NCBI GenBank assembly: GCA_016875155.1
Contig: VGSD01000004.1
Location: forward strand, 1-18,953
Source of the DNA: Deltaproteobacteria bacterium
GTDB taxonomy: Bacteria; Desulfobacterota; BSN033; UBA1163
Direction of reading: 5' to 3'
Length of the DNA: 18,953 nucleotides
Part shown: piece after piece, positions 1 through 6,723 of the stretch
Position numbering within the stretch: the first letter of the stretch is position 1
How the letters are laid out: each line of letters starts with the position of its first letter
The notes under the pieces: model-generated
Told to the model about the DNA's origin: nothing
The model's input: only the letters and a program-made list of their open reading frames with translations
The model's database searches: none
Position numbers and translations under genes: made by a program

Positions 1-1687
1 CTTCCTCCAATTTTTTAAATCGTTCAATCAGTTCCATCTGTCTCTTGATATAGCCGTCATACTTCACCTGAATCTCAATCTGTTCGCTTATCTCTTTTTT
101 AAGACTCTTCAGTTCGGGATCAAATGCAAGGAGATTTTCAAAATGGATCTCAGGTCTTTTCAATAATTCCCGAAGTGAGGTTTCTTTCTTGAGAGGCATG
201 CATCCCCATTGATGAAGAATTTCATTGTTCTCTCTGGTGGGGGTAACTTTCAGCCCCGATATTTTTAAAAGAGTCTTTTGGATTGAGGCCTTTTTCTCTA
301 AAAAGATTTGATAGTCTTCTTCCTTCACCAATCCAACTTGAAAACCTTTTTCCCTCAATCTCAGATCAGCGTTGTCTTCTCTAAGGTGTAGACGATATTC
401 TGCTCGCGAGGTAAACATCCGGTAAGGCTCGGCGGTTCCTTTTGTGACCAGGTCATCAATCAAGACACCGATGTAAGCATCGGAGCGTTTCAGAATCAGA
501 GGATCTCTTCCCTGGATCGAGAGGGCGGCATTGATTCCAGCGATCAGTCCCTGGGCAGCGGCTTCCTCATAACCAGAGGTACCATTGATCTGCCCGGCAT
601 GGAAAAGTCCTTGGATTTTCTTTGTTTCGAGAGAGGGTCGGAGTTCTGTGGGGTCAACAAAATCATATTCGATGGCATAGCCCGGCCGAATGATCTCTAC
701 CTTTTCAAGCCCCTTGATTGACCTGAGCATTTGCATCTGGATGTCGAGCGGAAGGCTGGTGGAGATTCCATTCGGGTAGATTTCGTTCGTATCTTTTCCG
801 TCCGGTTCCAGAAAGATCTGATGTCTCTTCTTATCGGCAAAACGGACCACCTTGTCCTCAATGGAAGGACAATATCGAGGACCAATCCCTTTAATGATTC
901 CGCAATATAAAGGAGACCGGTCAAGGCCGCCCTTGATGATCTCGTGAGTAGTCGGGTTGGTATAGGTGATGTAACAGGGAATCTGCTCCCTTTCGATCTT
1001 TTCAGTTGAAAAGGAGAATGGAATTGGAGGCTCATCTCCATATTGAGGGGTGAGTTCGGAATAGTCAATGGTATTACTATCAAGTCTTGGTGTGGTGCCG
1101 GTCTTAAGCCTTCCTATTCGAAATCCCAATTTTTTAAGCGATTCGGATAAGCCTATGGAAGGAGGATCGCCCATCCTGCCAGAGGGGAAATGGGTCAGTC
1201 CGATATGGACAAGACCATTTAAAAAGGTTCCAGGAGCAAGGATCACGGTTTTCCCATGGATGATATCGTTCGAATCAGTTCTCACTCCGACGACTTTATT
1301 CCCATCTACGATCATTTCTTCAACCGTTGCCTCTTTGATGAACAGGTTTTCCTGTCCCTCCAGCGTTTTTTTCATTCTGAGCCGGTAAGCCTGGCGGTCC
1401 GCCTGAGCCCTGGAGGAGCGAACCGCAGGTCCCCTGGTGGTATTGAGCTGTTTAAACTGGATTCCCGTCTCATCCGTTGCCTTGGCCATCTCTCCACCCA
1501 GGGCATCGATCTCTTTCACCAGATGACCCTTGGCCAGACCGCCAATAGCAGGATTACAGGACATGTAGCCTATCTGTTCCACCTTTTGTGTGATGAGAAG
1601 GGTGGGGTGGCCCATCCGGGCGCAAGCCAGTGAGGCTTCAATGCCCGCATGGCCTCCACCTATGACGATCACGTCGAATTCTTTCAT
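1..1687 (-). CDS. mnmG: MnmG (GidA), tRNA U34 carboxymethylaminomethyl synthase subunit, 3' end cut by window
   Basis: FAD- and NADH-dependent subunit which, with MnmE, installs the (carboxymethyl)aminomethyl group on wobble U34 of several tRNAs in the cytoplasm. The frame is open from the ATG at 1685-1687 to the left edge, giving 562 codons; the family is about 620-630 residues, so roughly 60 C-terminal residues are missing. Visible motifs are the N-terminal FAD site GGGHAG (residues 10-15), GYMSCNPAIGGLAKGH (about 40-55), GRLKTGTTPR, a cysteine motif GPRYCPSIEDK, and the C-terminal FAD motif AGQINGTSGYEEAAAQG. The last visible part, ending in a KYDGYIKRQ-type segment, enters the MnmE-binding C-terminal domain. 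There is no obvious Shine-Dalgarno, because the 5' side is occupied by the TTCAAGG repeat. It lies last in a minus-strand run after the GAF-Fis and QueG-like genes. No frameshift was seen. Confidence 0.97.
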   Translation of the reverse strand, partial: MKEFDVIVIGGGHAGIEASLACARMGHPTLLITQKVEQIGYMSCNPAIGGLAKGHLVKEIDALGGEMAKATDETGIQFKQLNTTRGPAVRSSRAQADRQAYRLRMKKTLEGQENLFIKEATVEEMIVDGNKVVGVRTDSNDIIHGKTVILAPGTFLNGLVHIGLTHFPSGRMGDPPSIGLSESLKKLGFRIGRLKTGTTPRLDSNTIDYSELTPQYGDEPPIPFSFSTEKIEREQIPCYITYTNPTTHEIIKGGLDRSPLYCGIIKGIGPRYCPSIEDKVVRFADKKRHQIFLEPDGKDTNEIYPNGISTSLPLDIQMQMLRSIKGLEKVEIIRPGYAIEYDFVDPTELRPSLETKKIQGLFHAGQINGTSGYEEAAAQGLIAGINAALSIQGRDPLILKRSDAYIGVLIDDLVTKGTAEPYRMFTSRAEYRLHLREDNADLRLREKGFQVGLVKEEDYQIFLEKKASIQKTLLKISGLKVTPTRENNEILHQWGCMPLKKETSLRELLKRPEIHFENLLAFDPELKSLKKEISEQIEIQVKYDGYIKRQMELIERFKKLEE

Positions 1688-1700
1688 AGTAATATTATTA

Positions 1701-1782
1701 GGGTTCGAGGATTCAAGGATTCAAGGGTTCAAGCGTTTTTGGATTTCACTAGACCCCTTGGCCACTCGACCCCTTGAACCCT
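1701..1782. repeat. TTCAAGG-type degenerate repeat with inverted arms
   Basis: GGTTCGAGGATTCAAGGATT and following bases repeat a 7-8 nt unit (GGATTCAA / GGGTTCAA) from 1701 to 1733. An inverted arm lies at 1773-1782: AGGGTTCAAG (1724-1733) pairs exactly with CTTGAACCCT. The right half lies inside the 3' end of the QueG-like gene and encodes its last residues. The left half separates that gene from mnmG and occupies the place of the mnmG ribosome-binding site. No transposase is associated. It could be a small non-autonomous palindromic element or a polymerase-slippage product. Confidence 0.75.
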
Positions 1783-2447
1783 CTACAGGTTTTGACGCAG
1801 ATGCCACATATATTATGGCTGAAATGGAGGGTTTTTGAAAAGGCTCTCAATTGCTCGTAGCATCGAAGGTGATCAAAATCCTCTGGTTTCTCTTTAATGG
1901 CTTCGACCGGACAGACTTTGATACAGGCACGACAGGAGCCACAGTCTTTTCTCAGGGGGGAATTGAACTCAAGGGGAAGATCGGTGAGGATGGTGACGAG
2001 GCGAATCCTGGAGCCGAATGTTCCATTGACAAGGAGATTGTTCCTGCCAATCCAACCCAATCCCGCAGTCCTTGCCACATGCTTATGTGAAAGATGGCCT
2101 CTCTGATTTTTCCAGTCTATGATCTGTGAGGCGGCAATGGGCATGGCCTGATATCCTTTTTCCTGAATGGCTGAAGAAACGATGAGGCTGATCGTATCGA
2201 GGAGAATGTTGACCCGCTGATAGTGATGAAAGTAATGAGGTGTGGGAGCGTCCTCAATTCCTTCGAGAATCGAATCAGAGAGGTGATATCCTAAGGAGAT
2301 GGCAAAAGGAAGCCGGTCGAGTGTGCCGGCAGGAAGGAGAACATCTTCCTTTTTAAAAAGGCTCAAATCGGCTGTCCCCAAAAGGGATGTGCCCCACTGA
2401 TGGCATAAACCATTCAGAAATTCAACATTTTTTTCTTGGTCTGTCAT
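1749..2447 (-). CDS. Short QueG-like (COG1600) protein with two 4Fe-4S clusters
   Basis: A 232-residue relative of epoxyqueuosine reductase, the cobalamin and iron-sulfur enzyme for the last step of queuosine synthesis in tRNA. The core signature is present: ARTAGLGWIGRNNLLVNG near 125-142, then TDLPL at 155-159. Eight cysteines suit two 4Fe-4S clusters: C169, C172, C175 and C179 (CxxCxxCxxxCP), then C196, then C214, C217 and C221 (CxxCxxxC). Classical QueG is about 350-380 residues with a C-terminal HEAT-like domain. Here the protein stops 11 residues after the last cysteine, and the tail GFKGSSGQGV is encoded by the TTCAAGG repeat. It may be a short paralogue family of unknown substrate rather than true QueG, so no symbol is given. 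The start at 2447 has no clear Shine-Dalgarno. It lies between the GAF-Fis gene (47-bp gap) and mnmG, and is probably co-transcribed with them. Confidence 0.85.
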   Translation of the reverse strand: MTDQEKNVEFLNGLCHQWGTSLLGTADLSLFKKEDVLLPAGTLDRLPFAISLGYHLSDSILEGIEDAPTPHYFHHYQRVNILLDTISLIVSSAIQEKGYQAMPIAASQIIDWKNQRGHLSHKHVARTAGLGWIGRNNLLVNGTFGSRIRLVTILTDLPLEFNSPLRKDCGSCRACIKVCPVEAIKEKPEDFDHLRCYEQLRAFSKTLHFSHNICGICVKTCRGFKGSSGQGV

Positions 2448-2494
2448 AAAAATATTGTGACTTTTCGTTAGATTTATTGCAAGAGACCCTTACC

Positions 2495-3304
2495 TCAGCG
2501 GAATTTGATCTTCAACTCTTTCATCTTCGTCCGGAGGGTGTTGCGGTTGATTCCCAGGAGCTGGGCGGCAGAGGTCTGGACATGGCCCACTTTTTCCATA
2601 GCCGACTTAATCAGAATCTTCTCCACGAGGGAAATGATGTCGTCCAGAAGGCCGGTCCTGCTCTTTGACTCCACATAGGGATCAATCTTATTCAGGACCT
2701 CTGTCAGCCTTTCTTCCAGTATCTCTTCAAATAAGGAGGTTTTTCTGGATTTTTTTGATCCGTCATGATGCTCAGCTTTCTTAAGATGATAATTTCTGAG
2801 TGTTGGGGAGAGAATGGCTGAAAGGATAGAAAGAAAGTGGAAATCTTCAGAGAAATCATTTCTGGATCCATAAAGAGGGTTGATATTCATGACACCGATG
2901 GGTTCACTCTCAGTGAAGAGAGGAATGCAGAGCAACGGCAGTTTGATGTTATCCATTTGCTTCGGGTTCTTTAGAGTCTCTTCATAAAAAGGTTCCTGGG
3001 TGACATTCTGAATGGGCATGGGTTGCCTGGATTGAATCACCTCACCGATGATCCCTTTAGCGCTCTGACAGTGGTGGGGATGATTTTCCATTTCGATTCC
3101 ATAAAGGGCTTCCACATGAAGAGAATTTTTCTTGGTGTCCCGTAAGATGATTGCTGCGTACCCGACGGGGAAATATTGAGAGAGAGTGGTCATGACCCCA
3201 ATAAAATATTCCTGGAATTGAATCTGAGGAGAAAGCAAGGAGATCTCATAGAGGCTTTTCAATTCCGGATTGGTTCGCGGGTTGGTAAAGAATGAAGAAG
3301 ACAT
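2495..3304 (-). CDS. GAF sensor plus Fis-type HTH regulator lacking an AAA+ domain
   Basis: A 269-residue predicted cytoplasmic DNA-binding regulator. Residues about 20-165 read as a GAF domain (CIPLFTESEPIGVMNI near 126-141 is the typical core strand). About 60 charged linker residues follow, and then a Fis-type helix-turn-helix at about 225-268 with the conserved LLGINRNTLRTKMKELKI. Enhancer-binding proteins such as NifA place a sigma-54-activating AAA+ ATPase between these parts; no Walker motifs or GAFTGA loop are present here, so it should not activate sigma-54 by itself. The ATG at 3304 has a good Shine-Dalgarno (GAGGA at 3312-3316, 7-nt spacing). A sigma-70-like promoter lies upstream at 3385-3413. 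It is the first gene of a minus-strand run with the QueG-like gene and mnmG, and is divergent from miaA. Ligand and targets are unknown. Confidence 0.85.
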   Translation of the reverse strand: MSSSFFTNPRTNPELKSLYEISLLSPQIQFQEYFIGVMTTLSQYFPVGYAAIILRDTKKNSLHVEALYGIEMENHPHHCQSAKGIIGEVIQSRQPMPIQNVTQEPFYEETLKNPKQMDNIKLPLLCIPLFTESEPIGVMNINPLYGSRNDFSEDFHFLSILSAILSPTLRNYHLKKAEHHDGSKKSRKTSLFEEILEERLTEVLNKIDPYVESKSRTGLLDDIISLVEKILIKSAMEKVGHVQTSAAQLLGINRNTLRTKMKELKIKFR

Positions 3305-3384
3305 TTTTGATTCCTCAATCCTGTGACTTTTTGCAGGATGATCCTTTTGGTGAAATGGGTTTCCTGAAGCAAGATTACCAGTGT

Positions 3385-3413
3385 AATTTAATCAAACCAG
3401 AGTCAGATTTCAA
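3385..3413 (-). promoter_or_regulatory. Candidate sigma-70-like promoter for the GAF-Fis gene
   Basis: On the minus strand, TTGAAA (3408-3413) and TAAATT (3385-3390) are 17 bp apart and about 80 bp upstream of the GAF-Fis start, in the divergent spacer shared with miaA. They match the consensus hexamers at 5/6 and 4/6. Pattern reading only; an AT-rich spacer will give such matches by chance. Confidence 0.4.
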
Positions 3414-3536
3414 GCAATATTTTAGCGCCATCGTAACCCTTCAGGAGATGTTGGAAAATGAACCTGCCATGGGTGAAATGACAAGGTTGACTTGCCACTT
3501 GCAGTCTATGGGTGAATTCATTAAAATGCACTCCGT

Positions 3537-4493
3537 ATGGCCGAAGCGATGGAAAGCGCGAAACCTCGGTTGGTCCTTGTGCTCGGACCGACTGGAGTGG
3601 GAAAGTCATGCCTCGCCATTGAACTGGCGGAAACGTTTGGAGGGGAAATCCTCAATGCCGACTCCATGCAGGTCTATCGTTATATGGATATCGGCACCGC
3701 CAAACCGACTCTGGAGGAACAGCAGAGGATCAGACACCATCTGGTAGACCTGGTCACACCGGACCAACCCTTTCATGCAGGCCTCTATCGAATGCTTGGA
3801 AGGAGTACCATTGATTCCTTATATCGAAAAGGAGCCCCCATCTTTGTCGCGGGGGGAACCGGTCTCTATATCAAAGCCCTTACACAGGGGCTCTTTGTCA
3901 GCCCCAAGATTCTTCCCTCTGTCCGTGAGAGGTTGAAGAGTGAGGCAAAGCAAAAGGGAGGGGAAGCGCTTTATCAGAGGTTGAAAGAGGTGGATCCAAA
4001 GACGGCAACTCAGATCCATTTTAATGACCTTTTCCGAACGATCAGGGCACTAGAGGTTTTTGAATCAACCAGTCTCCCAATCTCTTTCTTTAGAGATCAG
4101 CATCGTTTTGGCGATCGACCTTATCTCACCCTTAAGATTGGCCTGGAAATGGACCGGGACAAACTTTACCGCCGTATCGAAGAGAGAGTGGGCCGGATGA
4201 TCGAGAGGGGATTACTGCAGGAAGTGAAAGGACTGATGGACATGGGGTATGGTCCGGGATTGAAGCCGATGCGGAGCTTAGGTTATAAACAGATGGTACA
4301 ATTTCTCTCCAATGATTTAGATTGGGATGAAGCGGTGAGGCAGATGAAGAGAGATACCCGTCATTATGCCAAGCGGCAATCGACATGGTTTAAAGCGGAT
4401 AGAGAAGTGCACTGGCTGGATGAATCTGTTGATAGGGATAAGATTTTTGAAGAAGTCAGGTCATTTTTAAAAGGGGAGGGTAAAAGGCGATGA
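3537..4493 (+). CDS. miaA: MiaA, tRNA dimethylallyltransferase
   Basis: Transfers dimethylallyl from DMAPP to N6 of A37 in tRNAs reading UNN codons, giving i6A, the precursor of ms2i6A. The 318 residues match the usual length. Visible are the P-loop GPTGVGKS (17-24), the DSMQVYRYMDIGTAKP block with D42 as the expected catalytic base, HHLVDLVTP, GGTGLYIKAL near 110, the SLGYKQ motif, and the C-terminal TRHYAKRQSTWFK tRNA-contact motif. The start could also be the second ATG at residue 5 (3549); neither has a clear Shine-Dalgarno, and both leave the P-loop intact. Its stop overlaps the hfq start (ATGA at 4490-4493), the common miaA-hfq operon arrangement, and implies translational coupling. The 232-bp spacer upstream is shared with the divergent GAF-Fis gene. 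Confidence 0.97.
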   Translation: MAEAMESAKPRLVLVLGPTGVGKSCLAIELAETFGGEILNADSMQVYRYMDIGTAKPTLEEQQRIRHHLVDLVTPDQPFHAGLYRMLGRSTIDSLYRKGAPIFVAGGTGLYIKALTQGLFVSPKILPSVRERLKSEAKQKGGEALYQRLKEVDPKTATQIHFNDLFRTIRALEVFESTSLPISFFRDQHRFGDRPYLTLKIGLEMDRDKLYRRIEERVGRMIERGLLQEVKGLMDMGYGPGLKPMRSLGYKQMVQFLSNDLDWDEAVRQMKRDTRHYAKRQSTWFKADREVHWLDESVDRDKIFEEVRSFLKGEGKRR

Positions 4494-4717
4494 TCAAGAA
4501 TCAGATCAATGTGCAGGATCAGTTTCTCAACCGGATCCGGAAGGACCGAAGTCATGTCGTTGTGGAATTGACCACCGGTCGCAAGCTCGAAGGGGTCGTT
4601 CACAGTTTTGACAATTTCTGCCTCATTCTTCGAAGCAAGGGGGATGAGTTGATCTATAAACATGCCGTCGCCTCAGTTACCACAGGAGAAAAAATAGAAC
4701 TCTTTGAACAGAGATAG
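4490..4717 (+). CDS. hfq: Hfq, Sm-like RNA chaperone (short form)
   Basis: Hexameric Sm-fold protein that binds sRNAs and mRNAs and promotes their pairing. At 75 residues it is only the Sm core; the long acidic tail found in enterobacteria is absent. Key positions are visible: Q9 and the FDN at 40-42 (proximal-face contacts), and YKH at 56-58 followed by AVASV as the Sm2 motif, a variant of the usual YKHAIST. The basic rim patch is present but not identical to that of E. coli (RKDR at 17-20). It overlaps miaA by 4 bp, and 72 bp separate it from scpB. No terminator follows, so read-through into scpB is possible. Confidence 0.97.
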   Translation: MIKNQINVQDQFLNRIRKDRSHVVVELTTGRKLEGVVHSFDNFCLILRSKGDELIYKHAVASVTTGEKIELFEQR

Positions 4718-4748
4718 AACAAGTAAAATTAGATTCCAAACGTCATAG

Positions 4749-4771
4749 CAGGTTCTCACTCATGGAACCTG
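4749..4771. repeat. Small inverted repeat between hfq and scpB
   Basis: CAGGTTC (4749-4755) and GAACCTG (4765-4771) form a perfect 7-bp stem with a 9-nt loop, 18 bp before the scpB start. There is no T-run, so it is not an intrinsic terminator. It could affect RNA processing or scpB translation, or be chance. Confidence 0.4.
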
Positions 4772-4789
4772 TTACCTGGGTCAATCGCA

Positions 4790-5374
4790 ATGAGCGAAGA
4801 TAATCTTAAACCCATACTCGAAGGCATCCTGTTTATATCGGAATCTCCTGTTAAACTGGATACACTAACGGAGATTCTTCACGAATGGGATAGGGAGACC
4901 CTCCTAGACGGAATTCATCAGCTTAAGAAGGAATACGAGGAAGATTCAAAAGGGTTGGAACTGGTTGAGGTAGCAGGAGGATACCAGTTTCGGACCAAAC
5001 CCCAATGGGCCCAATGGGTCAACCGACTGCAGAAATCGAAGCCGGTGAAGTTAAGCCAATCCGCTCTCGAAACCCTGGCCATCATTGCCTACAGACAACC
5101 CGTCATTCGACCGACGATTGAGATGATCCGGGGAGTGGATTCGGGGTGGGTGATTCGATCCTTACTGGAAAAGGGACTGATCCGAATCATGGGGAGGAAA
5201 GAAATTCCCGGACGGCCTCTCATCTATGGGACGACCAAAACCTTTCTTGAACTCTTTAACCTCAATACCCTCTCCGACCTTCCCACCCTTAAGGAGATTC
5301 AGCCTCCTCCAGAGATGGAAACGGTTTTGAAAGAAGAGAGTCCATCACCTCCCACTGATGAAACGGGAGATTAG
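4790..5374 (+). CDS. scpB: ScpB, segregation and condensation protein B
   Basis: Kleisin-associated subunit which, with ScpA and SMC, forms the bacterial condensin that organises chromosomes. The 194 residues have two winged-helix domains. The second (about 84-160) carries the family signature: LSQSALETLAIIAYRQPV, then RGVDSGWVIRSLLEKGLI, then GRKEIPGRPLIYGTT and FLELFNL. The C-terminal 30 residues are acidic and proline-rich, as is usual. The ATG at 4790 has no convincing Shine-Dalgarno. The usual partner gene scpA is not adjacent here; the gene follows hfq and is followed after 8 bp by the pseudouridine synthase gene, a common scpB-rluB pairing. Confidence 0.95.
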   Translation: MSEDNLKPILEGILFISESPVKLDTLTEILHEWDRETLLDGIHQLKKEYEEDSKGLELVEVAGGYQFRTKPQWAQWVNRLQKSKPVKLSQSALETLAIIAYRQPVIRPTIEMIRGVDSGWVIRSLLEKGLIRIMGRKEIPGRPLIYGTTKTFLELFNLNTLSDLPTLKEIQPPPEMETVLKEESPSPPTDETGD

Positions 5375-5382
5375 ATAACCCT

Positions 5383-6138
5383 ATGGGGCTTGAGAGAATC
5401 CAGAAGATACTAGCCAAGGCAGGGATTGCCTCGAGACGGGAAGCGGAAAGGATGATGCTCGAGGGAAGGGTGGCGGTCAACGGCAAAGTCGTTGATCAAC
5501 TCGGTTTTAAAGCCGATCCTTTAAAAGACCATATTAAAGTCGATGGGAAGAAATTATTCCGTGTTGAACCCAAGATCACATTGCTCCTGAATAAACCGAG
5601 GAATTATCTCTCTACGGTCAAGGATCCTGCGGGAAGGCCTACGGTGATGGACCTACTCAAAAGGGTAAAGTGGAGGGTCTATCCCATAGGACGTCTCGAT
5701 TTCGATGCAGAAGGGGTGCTCCTGTTGACCAACGACGGTGATCTTACCTACCAACTTTCCCATCCGAAATTTTCCATACCGAGAACCTACTGGGCTAAAG
5801 TGGAAGGCGTTCCCGAGAAAAAGGAGCTATTGCGTTTGAAAAGGGGCGTGATGCTCGAAGACGGTGAAGCAAGGGTGGTCTCAATCCATCTCCTTCGCCA
5901 GATGGAGAAACATAGCTGGGTCGAAGCGGTGGTCGACGAAGGAAGAAACCATCTGATCAAGAGGATGTTTTCTACCATTGGCCACTCTGTCCTCAAGTTG
6001 AGAAGGGTTGGATTCGGACCGATCAGGATTGAGGGTCTTCCTGCTGGTCAGTATCGTCGTCTCACAGACGAGGAGATGAAGAGTTTAAGGAAGATGATAG
6101 ACGATAAAAGACAGTCATCAGTGATCAGTAAAAGATGA
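5383..6138 (+). CDS. rluB: RluB/RsuA-family 23S rRNA pseudouridine synthase
   Basis: Isomerises a uridine in rRNA, by family probably 23S rRNA in the helix-93/peptidyl-transferase region. At 251 residues it is of typical length. It has an N-terminal S4 RNA-binding domain (about 3-50, with ASRREAERMMLEGRVAVNG) and a catalytic domain whose motif GRLDFDAEGVLLLTNDG begins at 103, with D106 as the expected nucleophilic aspartate. NHLIKRMFSTIGH and LRRVGFGPI complete the family pattern. RluB and RluF-like substrate choice cannot be separated by eye. It starts 8 bp after scpB. The last codons (DDKRQSSVISKR) run through a CAGTGAT-type repeat and look added beyond the family core. Confidence 0.9.
   Translation: MGLERIQKILAKAGIASRREAERMMLEGRVAVNGKVVDQLGFKADPLKDHIKVDGKKLFRVEPKITLLLNKPRNYLSTVKDPAGRPTVMDLLKRVKWRVYPIGRLDFDAEGVLLLTNDGDLTYQLSHPKFSIPRTYWAKVEGVPEKKELLRLKRGVMLEDGEARVVSIHLLRQMEKHSWVEAVVDEGRNHLIKRMFSTIGHSVLKLRRVGFGPIRIEGLPAGQYRRLTDEEMKSLRKMIDDKRQSSVISKR
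6112..6132. repeat. Tandem CAGTNAT 7-nt repeat at the rluB 3' end
   Basis: Three consecutive 7-nt units, CAGTCAT, CAGTGAT and CAGTAAA, lie within the last codons of rluB (stop at 6136-6138). The rluB C-terminus QSSVISK is their translation. This is the same kind of low-complexity unit as in other spacers here. Confidence 0.6.
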
Positions 6139-6150
6139 AAGGCAAGTCAA

Positions 6151-6723
6151 ATGATTACGGGTATTGAGATTAAAAGAAAGGCAGTTCATCTGGCCACGTT
6201 GGTTATTCCCCTGGGCTATGGTTTCACTTCTGATGTAACTGTTCTCACTTTTCTCATCCCGTTCTTTTTATTGTACCTTGCGGTTGATCTTCTTCGCCAT
6301 TTTCATACAGGGTTGTCCTCCCTGTTCCAGGATCATTTTTTCGGACGGGTGCTCAGGGAAAAAGAAAAACCGACCCTGATGGGTTCAACCTATTTTCTCT
6401 TTGCTTCCATCCTGACGATTCTTCTCTTTCCGAAACCAATTGCCATTGTAAGTTTGCTGATCCTTATTCTTTCGGATACGGCGGCGGCCCTTGTGGGGAA
6501 AGGCATCGGAAGGATTTCGATCTTCGGGAAGACCCTTGAAGGGACGATGGCCTTCATCTTCTCCTCTCTTCTGATCATCTGGATTTACCCCGGGGTAGAT
6601 CGGTTGTCAGGGAGTTTTGCCGCATTGGGAGCCGCATTGATTGAGTTACTGCCAATCCCATTGGATGATAATTTCACCATCCCTCTGGTCGCCGGTGCTA
6701 TTATGTTTTATGGAATGGGATGA
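6151..6723 (+). CDS. Dolichol/polyprenol kinase-like (COG0170) membrane protein
   Basis: A 190-residue integral membrane protein of the SEC59 / phytol kinase / CTP:phosphatidate family, which transfers phosphate from CTP to a lipid alcohol. It begins with the family hallmark RKAVHLATLVIP (9-20). The nucleotide-binding motif follows: SDTAAALVGKGIGR (108-121) and FGKTLEGTMAF (125-135). A late DDNFTIPL precedes the last membrane segment. About six to seven hydrophobic segments are visible. The lipid substrate (polyprenol, phytol-like or diacylglycerol) cannot be told from sequence. It lies 12 bp after rluB, on the same strand. Its 3' end overlaps the convergent minus-strand gene by 23 bp (6701-6723), so there is no room for a terminator. 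Confidence 0.8.
   Translation: MITGIEIKRKAVHLATLVIPLGYGFTSDVTVLTFLIPFFLLYLAVDLLRHFHTGLSSLFQDHFFGRVLREKEKPTLMGSTYFLFASILTILLFPKPIAIVSLLILILSDTAAALVGKGIGRISIFGKTLEGTMAFIFSSLLIIWIYPGVDRLSGSFAALGAALIELLPIPLDDNFTIPLVAGAIMFYGMG

Noticed and set aside
1068..1633. Plus-strand open frames opposite mnmG
   Set aside because: They are antisense shadows; the MnmG motifs are clear and continuous on the minus strand.
3480..3515. TTGACT at 3487-3492 as a miaA promoter
   Set aside because: No acceptable -10 hexamer at 16-18 bp spacing.
3305..3536. Sigma-54 site near the Fis-type regulator
   Set aside because: A TGGCAAG...TTGT match on the minus strand has the wrong GG-to-GC spacing; no GG-N10-GC found.
3292..3747. 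Plus-strand open frame of 151 codons before miaA
   Set aside because: Its second half is miaA read in another frame and its first part overlaps the GAF-Fis start; no domain pattern.
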